A program made the translations under genes and the position numbers. Positions 33,529-37,212 of a stretch of 37,212 nucleotides of DNA are shown here, in pieces. Location: the NCBI GenBank assembly GCA_021205245.1, contig JAJPXZ010000038.1, positions 1 to 37,212 on the forward strand, written 5' to 3'. The DNA is from Planctomycetaceae bacterium. Lineage in GTDB: Bacteria > Planctomycetota > SZUA-567. Within the stretch, counting starts at the first letter, position 1. Each line of letters starts with the position of its first letter. Below the pieces are notes generated by a model. It saw only the letters and a list, made by a program, of their open reading frames with translations. It did no database searches and was not told where the DNA came from.

Positions 33529-35015
33529 TGCCCGATAATTCCTTTCAGGACGCTGTGGTAATCTTCCAGCACTTCCGGACCGGCGATGCCCTCCACGATG
33601 GCGGTGTCGCCAATCTCGTCGAAGAGTTTTTCGTTTATGGCGTCGACGAGGACGGACGGCAACAGCCGATGCCGGTGGAGAAGGTCGGAGAAGGCTTCAC
33701 CGGCGAGAAGGCGGGTGAGAAAAACGACTTCCACCTCGCTGAGGCCGGGACTGGAGCCGGGCTTCTCCTGCGGCGGCGAATCGTTTGTGACCGGCGCGGC
33801 GGCCGCCACCGCCTCCATTTTTTCCATTTCCTCGACCAGCAGTTTCGATTGGGTGGCCAGCGCGGCGGCGCGGATGCCGTGGAGTTTGTGGACGTCGATG
33901 GCGATGGTGGGGGGAATGTTCGCCTTCCGGTCCCGCTCGTGGCTGGCCAGGGATTTTTCAATCTTGCCCCGGAGAACTTTGTTCATCTTGGGTGGTTGCA
34001 GACTCGATTTGTAGCCGTACTGTTCGCGGAGAAGATAATCCACCATCTTCAGGATAGCCCCGATCCGCGTATTTTTCTTTCCGTACCAGACAAACCGCTC
34101 CAGGCTCCAGTCTCCGTCGGTGCAGATAAAGCGCTGCCAGTTGCCCAATGGGTAGACGCGGCTCTCCCGTTCCCGTACCGGCAGGAACACAGCCGATTTG
34201 AACATGGTGTAGGATGATGTACAGATACGGCCAAATAATTGTTCGCTGGCCGACTTGTTTTTGCACTTGTCGTAGTAGGCCGATACATCGGCAAAGACCC
34301 GGTACACAGCCTTTTTCACATCATCCGGTCGGGTCTGGTAAAACTTGGACGTTTCAAAATTGTACGACGAGAGGGAATTGAGGGAGGAAAAGACCGCGTC
34401 AGCGCCGTGTTCGCGGTAGGCGAGCAAAACCGCCACCGCTTGATCGACATCTGTGTCCGGCAGCCCGTCCAAAAGCGATGCGTCCAAATTGTGGTAGACG
34501 ACCATGTCCCGCAGCCAGGCGGCGGCATAGGAGTCGAGGCGCGTGTCGTACTCCCGGTAACGTTGCCAGAATTGGTGCAGCGTGTGGAAGCCCTCTTCCG
34601 GCGACGAGACGCCGATGCCGTTCAGGAGTTCGTAGAGATAGACAAAGGCGAAGGACAACGACGTCTGCTCGACAACCCCTGCCCGCACGCATTTTCTCCA
34701 GGTGAAATAGCCCCGCAACTGGATGTCGGTCATGTGTTGGTAGGTGGGGAAATAGTGGGTGAAGTCGCCCTTGTAGTCGAAGTCGTCCTCAAAATCCTCC
34801 ATGAACTTGGCCTGGTCGTAAAACACCCCGGCACCATACATATCGCCACGGGCGAGCCGACGCATTTCGCGAATGCGTGGCGGCGTGTACCGGGCCATCT
34901 GCGGCGCGGTAAACAGGATCGGCTCGTCACGATATACCTTGGATGCGAAATTGCTCCCCGAGGCGATACGCGGATTGGAGACGATGGCTTTGATCAATTG
35001 CTGGATGTCTTCCAA
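33525..35015 (-). CDS. TerB-N / TerB-C domain protein, first gene of a three-gene DNA-processing operon
   Basis: The 496-residue product fits the TerB-N plus TerB-C architecture. The TerB-N part includes DIQLRGYFTWRKCVRAG then FVYLYELLNGIG (about residues 96-130). A middle region has PLGNWQRFICTDGDWSLERFVW-type sequence. The TerB-C part is at the end (FLTRLLAGEAFSDLL, LLPSVLVDAINEKLFDEIGDT). The spacer near residues 400-430 is Ala/Glu/Pro-rich. Such proteins are known from tellurite-resistance-associated gene clusters and, with an ATPase and helicase, from uncharacterised DNA-processing operons. The start is TTG at 35015, decided by AGGAG 7 bases upstream; the nearby ATG at 35020 is out of frame. 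A good σ70 promoter lies just upstream. Domain names are a confident match; function is not known. Confidence 0.82.
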   Translation of the reverse strand: MEDIQQLIKAIVSNPRIASGSNFASKVYRDEPILFTAPQMARYTPPRIREMRRLARGDMYGAGVFYDQAKFMEDFEDDFDYKGDFTHYFPTYQHMTDIQLRGYFTWRKCVRAGVVEQTSLSFAFVYLYELLNGIGVSSPEEGFHTLHQFWQRYREYDTRLDSYAAAWLRDMVVYHNLDASLLDGLPDTDVDQAVAVLLAYREHGADAVFSSLNSLSSYNFETSKFYQTRPDDVKKAVYRVFADVSAYYDKCKNKSASEQLFGRICTSSYTMFKSAVFLPVRERESRVYPLGNWQRFICTDGDWSLERFVWYGKKNTRIGAILKMVDYLLREQYGYKSSLQPPKMNKVLRGKIEKSLASHERDRKANIPPTIAIDVHKLHGIRAAALATQSKLLVEEMEKMEAVAAAAPVTNDSPPQEKPGSSPGLSEVEVVFLTRLLAGEAFSDLLHRHRLLPSVLVDAINEKLFDEIGDTAIVEGIAGPEVLEDYHSVLKGIIGQ

Positions 35016-35035
35016 CTCATCACTCCTCTCCCTCC

Positions 35036-35064
35036 ATTGTACGGGAGAGGTTGGCGGGAGACAA
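35036..35064 (-). promoter_or_regulatory. σ70 promoter of the TerB-N/ATPase/helicase operon
   Basis: On the reverse strand TTGTCT (35059-35064), a 17-base spacer and TACAAT (35036-35041); 4/6 and 5/6 matches. The predicted start near 35029 leaves a very short leader before the TTG at 35015. Confidence 0.6.
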
Positions 35065-35212
35065 GGCTGGAATAGAGGCCGGGGCCGAGGCGGCTTGCCA
35101 TGACTTTAATTAACGCTTACCAATAATTCCTTCCGGACTGCGTTGGCGTCCGTTCCGGTATCGTAGGTCGCTTTGCAGAGCAACTCCTTACGGAAAACCC
35201 CGTGGGCTGGCC

Positions 35213-35241
35213 TTGACATTGCCATAACGGAAACGCACAAT
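35213..35241 (+). promoter_or_regulatory. σ70 promoter of the lactate-oxidase-like gene
   Basis: A perfect TTGACA at 35213-35218, a 17-base spacer and CACAAT at 35236-35241 (4/6). The predicted start is near 35248, inside the palindrome at 35243-35256. Confidence 0.65.
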
Positions 35242-35242
35242 G

Positions 35243-35256
35243 ACGAATAGATTCGT
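35243..35256. promoter_or_regulatory. Palindromic operator candidate at the lactate-oxidase promoter
   Basis: ACGAAT-AG-ATTCGT is a perfect 6-bp inverted repeat covering the predicted transcription start, the place where a repressor would block the promoter. No regulator gene is adjacent. Confidence 0.5.
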
Positions 35257-35292
35257 TCACGTTTAGCGCTTATTTATCCAGAAAGGATTTCT

Positions 35293-36543
35293 ATGAAAAA
35301 ACTCCTCCACATCTCGCTGCTCGTGGCAGCGCTCGTCATGGTGCAGGTGGTTGCGGCCGGCGAGGCCGGAATGCCCGAGGTCAGCACGGCCGAAGGCTCC
35401 ATCAACATCATCAACCTGAACGACTTGGAAAAGGAAGCGGCCAGAGTCCTGCCTCGTGGCGCGTTCGGGTATGTCCAGGGCGGCGCGGAAGACGAAGTAA
35501 CCATGGACGCGAACGAGACGTCCTTCAACCGGGTGCAGATTATTCCAAACGGGTTGACCGGCCTGGAGGGCGTCTCGATGAAGACGCGTTTCCTCGGCAT
35601 CGACCTGCCAAGCCCGGTTATCCTCGCGCCCATGGCGGCGCACGGGCTGGTGCACCGTGACGCCGACAAGGCCACTATCCGCGGCACCCAAAAGGCGGGG
35701 ACGATTATGGCTATCAGCACCTATTCGTCCGTCTCCATCCAGGACACGGTCGAGAGCGCCCCGAACGCGCCGTTCCTGTTCCAAATTTACATGAGCCGGG
35801 ACGAGGGCTTCAACAAGCATGTCCTCGAACAGGCCAAGGCCGCCGGCGCGCGCGCCATCATCATCACCGTCGATTCGGGCGCTCCCGGCAACCGCGAAGC
35901 CGACGCCAGGAACAACTACAACTACAGCATGCCCACCCCCATCGTCATGGACTACTACGACGGGGAAAACGTGACCCAGAGCCAGGCCCGCGCATCCCGC
36001 AAGGTCGGCTTTACCGGCGAGGATATCCGCTTTGTCAAACAGGTCACCGGCCTGCCGGTTTTGGTCAAGGGCATCCTCTCGCCCGAAGCGGCGGTCCAGG
36101 CCGTCGACGCCGGTGCGGACGGGATTTGGGTATCGAACCATGGCGGCAGGCAGATGGACGCCGCGCCCGCCGCCTTCGACATGCTGCCCCTCATCGCCAA
36201 GGCGATTGGCAAGCGGGTGCCGATTATCTTCGACAGCGGCATTCGCCGTGGCAGCCATGTCTTCAAGGCCCTGGCCTCCGGCGCGGATGTTGTGGCTGTT
36301 GGACGGCCGGCTCTCTACGGCCTGGCGCTTGGCGGGTCGGAAGGGGTCGCGGATGTGTTCCGTCACCTGAACAGTGAATTGAATACCGTGATGGTCCTTG
36401 CCGGGACGGAGAACGTCGAGGCGGTTAAACGCGCCAAGCTGTTCGACCCGGAAAAACGGGAAATCATCACCCGTCCCGTCATGCCAACCGTGGTAACGCC
36501 GGTCGTCACCTCGGTCGTGAGGCCGGTGGTGATCTGCGAATAA
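35293..36543 (+). CDS. Exported FMN-dependent alpha-hydroxy-acid oxidase (lactate-oxidase-like)
   Basis: The 416-residue product matches FMN-dependent 2-hydroxy-acid oxidases and is closest in pattern to lactate oxidase: RGAFGYVQGGAEDE (substrate-binding Tyr), ILAPMAAHGLVHRDAD, ISTYSS, FQIYMSRDE, IWVSNHGGRQ (catalytic His) and FDSGIRRGSHVFKAL. These enzymes oxidise L-lactate or glycolate with oxygen or a membrane acceptor. Unusually it has a Sec-type signal peptide (about residues 1-22, MKKLLHISLL to VVAAG), without the twin arginine expected for export of a pre-folded flavoprotein. The C terminus is a Val/Pro/Thr tail (VVTPVVTSVVRPVV). ATG at 35293 follows AAAGGA. It has its own promoter and terminator. 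Confidence 0.9.
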   Translation: MKKLLHISLLVAALVMVQVVAAGEAGMPEVSTAEGSINIINLNDLEKEAARVLPRGAFGYVQGGAEDEVTMDANETSFNRVQIIPNGLTGLEGVSMKTRFLGIDLPSPVILAPMAAHGLVHRDADKATIRGTQKAGTIMAISTYSSVSIQDTVESAPNAPFLFQIYMSRDEGFNKHVLEQAKAAGARAIIITVDSGAPGNREADARNNYNYSMPTPIVMDYYDGENVTQSQARASRKVGFTGEDIRFVKQVTGLPVLVKGILSPEAAVQAVDAGADGIWVSNHGGRQMDAAPAAFDMLPLIAKAIGKRVPIIFDSGIRRGSHVFKALASGADVVAVGRPALYGLALGGSEGVADVFRHLNSELNTVMVLAGTENVEAVKRAKLFDPEKREIITRPVMPTVVTPVVTSVVRPVVICE

Positions 36544-36575
36544 GCCTCCTCCTGCTCCTGCAACACCGTAGTGTG

Positions 36576-36605
36576 CGGCCCCATTCGTGCGAGTGGGGCC
36601 GTTTT
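36576..36605 (+). terminator. Rho-independent terminator of the oxidase gene
   Basis: CGGCCCCA pairs with TGGGGCCG, extended inward by a G-U pair and TCG/CGA, and is followed by TTTT. Confidence 0.75.
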
Positions 36606-37212
36606 CATGGACGCACGCCTGGGCGACTGCTGCTAGGCGTGGTGCAAGTACTCTATGCACTTTCCAAAGAGCTTGGGGCGGGTCGGGCCGGAACACGTAC
36701 CGGAGTAACCCACCAGAGGGATGACGGCGGTTGTCTCGGGTTCACGTCGACAGGGACGTCCTTCCCCGAAAGCCGTCGCAGGTGGCGGCGGTCCGGTCGT
36801 TTTGGCGACGAGTGCCGGCACGAGAAAACGACGACGTCGCGGCGGCGGTGGGGAGAGGAGCGGCTTTCGGGTCCAGGTCCATCCTCGGTACTGACATGGC
36901 CGGAGGCGACGTTGACGGGGAATCCGACGCCGGGGCCAGGTTGCGATGAGATCAAGCAGCTCGCGCTGCGCTCTCCGGAGATAATGAATTAGAGTGTCCC
37001 AATTCTTTTGGCTGACAATGCCTTTCGGCCGGTCCATCCACGGGTCGGCTAACCAGAACCACCGCTCGTGCCGACGCGGCAGGTCGCCCGCGTCGTAGGC
37101 CAACCCGTGGGCGAGGGACTGGACCCAGCCTGGACCCGGGTGAGGCGGTGGATAGTGTTTTCGGCGCGTGTAGTGTATGGTGTCCCCTTTTTCTCTATCA
37201 GTGGATTTATGG
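36606..37212. other. Unassigned region, possible decayed gene entering from the right
   Basis: No confident gene is seen in these ~600 bases. On the reverse strand one frame is open from the window end to a stop at 36633 (about 193 codons); its first part has protein-like sequence (AYDAGDLPRRHERWFWLADP, then a helix-like NWDTLIHYLRRAQRELLDLI), but the rest is Arg/Pro-rich low-complexity sequence that looks non-coding. It may be the truncated or frameshifted end of a gene outside the window. Forward-strand frames are not convincing. No tmRNA, RNase P or rRNA signature was recognised. Confidence 0.35.

Noticed and set aside
29981-35015. Complete BREX system
   Set aside because: Only ATPase- and helicase-like components are present. 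No PglX-type methylase, PglZ, BrxA, BrxB or PglW/BrxC-size protein is visible on either side within the window.
35263-36696. 477-codon reverse frame opposite the lactate-oxidase-like gene
   Set aside because: It extends across the terminator and promoter of the oxidase gene and lacks any family pattern.
1-37212. CRISPR arrays, insertion sequences, prophage genes, rRNA operons
   Set aside because: No regularly spaced direct repeats, transposase or integrase motifs, phage structural genes or rRNA sequence were seen in the window.

Overview
The window is GC-rich chromosomal DNA from a bacterium with a Gram-negative style envelope: exported proteins have Sec signal peptides, the solute-binding protein has a free (non-lipoprotein) signal peptide, and a σ54/NtrC circuit is present. 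I cannot name the phylum. A dihydroxy-acid dehydratase of the subclass lacking the first Fe-S cysteine fits an anaerobe. From memory, a ribose-type permease with a large external insert recalls PVC-group (Planctomycetes/Lentisphaerae) transporters; both points are inference.

Layout. 1-1070: end of rpsB, a strong hairpin, tsf and its terminator. 1093-6363: a PaaK-type CoA ligase, an exported nucleoside hydrolase (reverse), a nitroreductase plus methyltransferase pair, and an unknown exported membrane protein. 6362-9674 (reverse): yjbQ, trkH, trkA. 9775-10773: a local AT-rich patch with the remnant of a Dabb-domain gene and a hicAB toxin-antitoxin pair. 10806-11741: an NAD-dependent sugar epimerase (reverse). 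11871-16184 (reverse): ilvD, purD, yfbR, a TSCPD-domain gene and a small basic ORF, closed by a terminator. 16391-17867: ruvC-tadA-GNAT, each overlapping the next by 4 bases, followed by tRNA-Lys(CUU) with its own promoter and terminator. 18111-20554: a small membrane protein, a DUF1796 papain-like protein and an exported PepSY protein.

The centrepiece is 20900-28220. An NtrC-type σ54 response regulator overlaps the gene of an unusual cytoplasmic histidine kinase whose N-terminal ~245 residues are a ribose-transporter-type ABC ATPase domain with eroded catalytic motifs. Directly downstream, a 15-bp palindrome and a textbook -24/-12 promoter precede a complete sugar-type ABC transporter operon (binding protein, double ATPase, permease with a ~120-residue external insert). 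The simplest reading is a feedback circuit in which the kinase senses the transporter through a decoy ABC domain and controls transporter transcription through σ54.

28233-29859 holds pgeF and a TIM-barrel sugar isomerase (reverse). 29981-35015 (reverse) is a tightly overlapped three-gene operon: a TerB-N/TerB-C protein, a BrxD-like P-loop ATPase and an Lhr-like DExH helicase. It looks like an autonomous DNA-processing or defence module; no BREX methylase or PglZ gene is visible. A signal-peptide-bearing lactate-oxidase-like flavoprotein (35293-36543) follows, and the last ~600 bases contain nothing I can assign.
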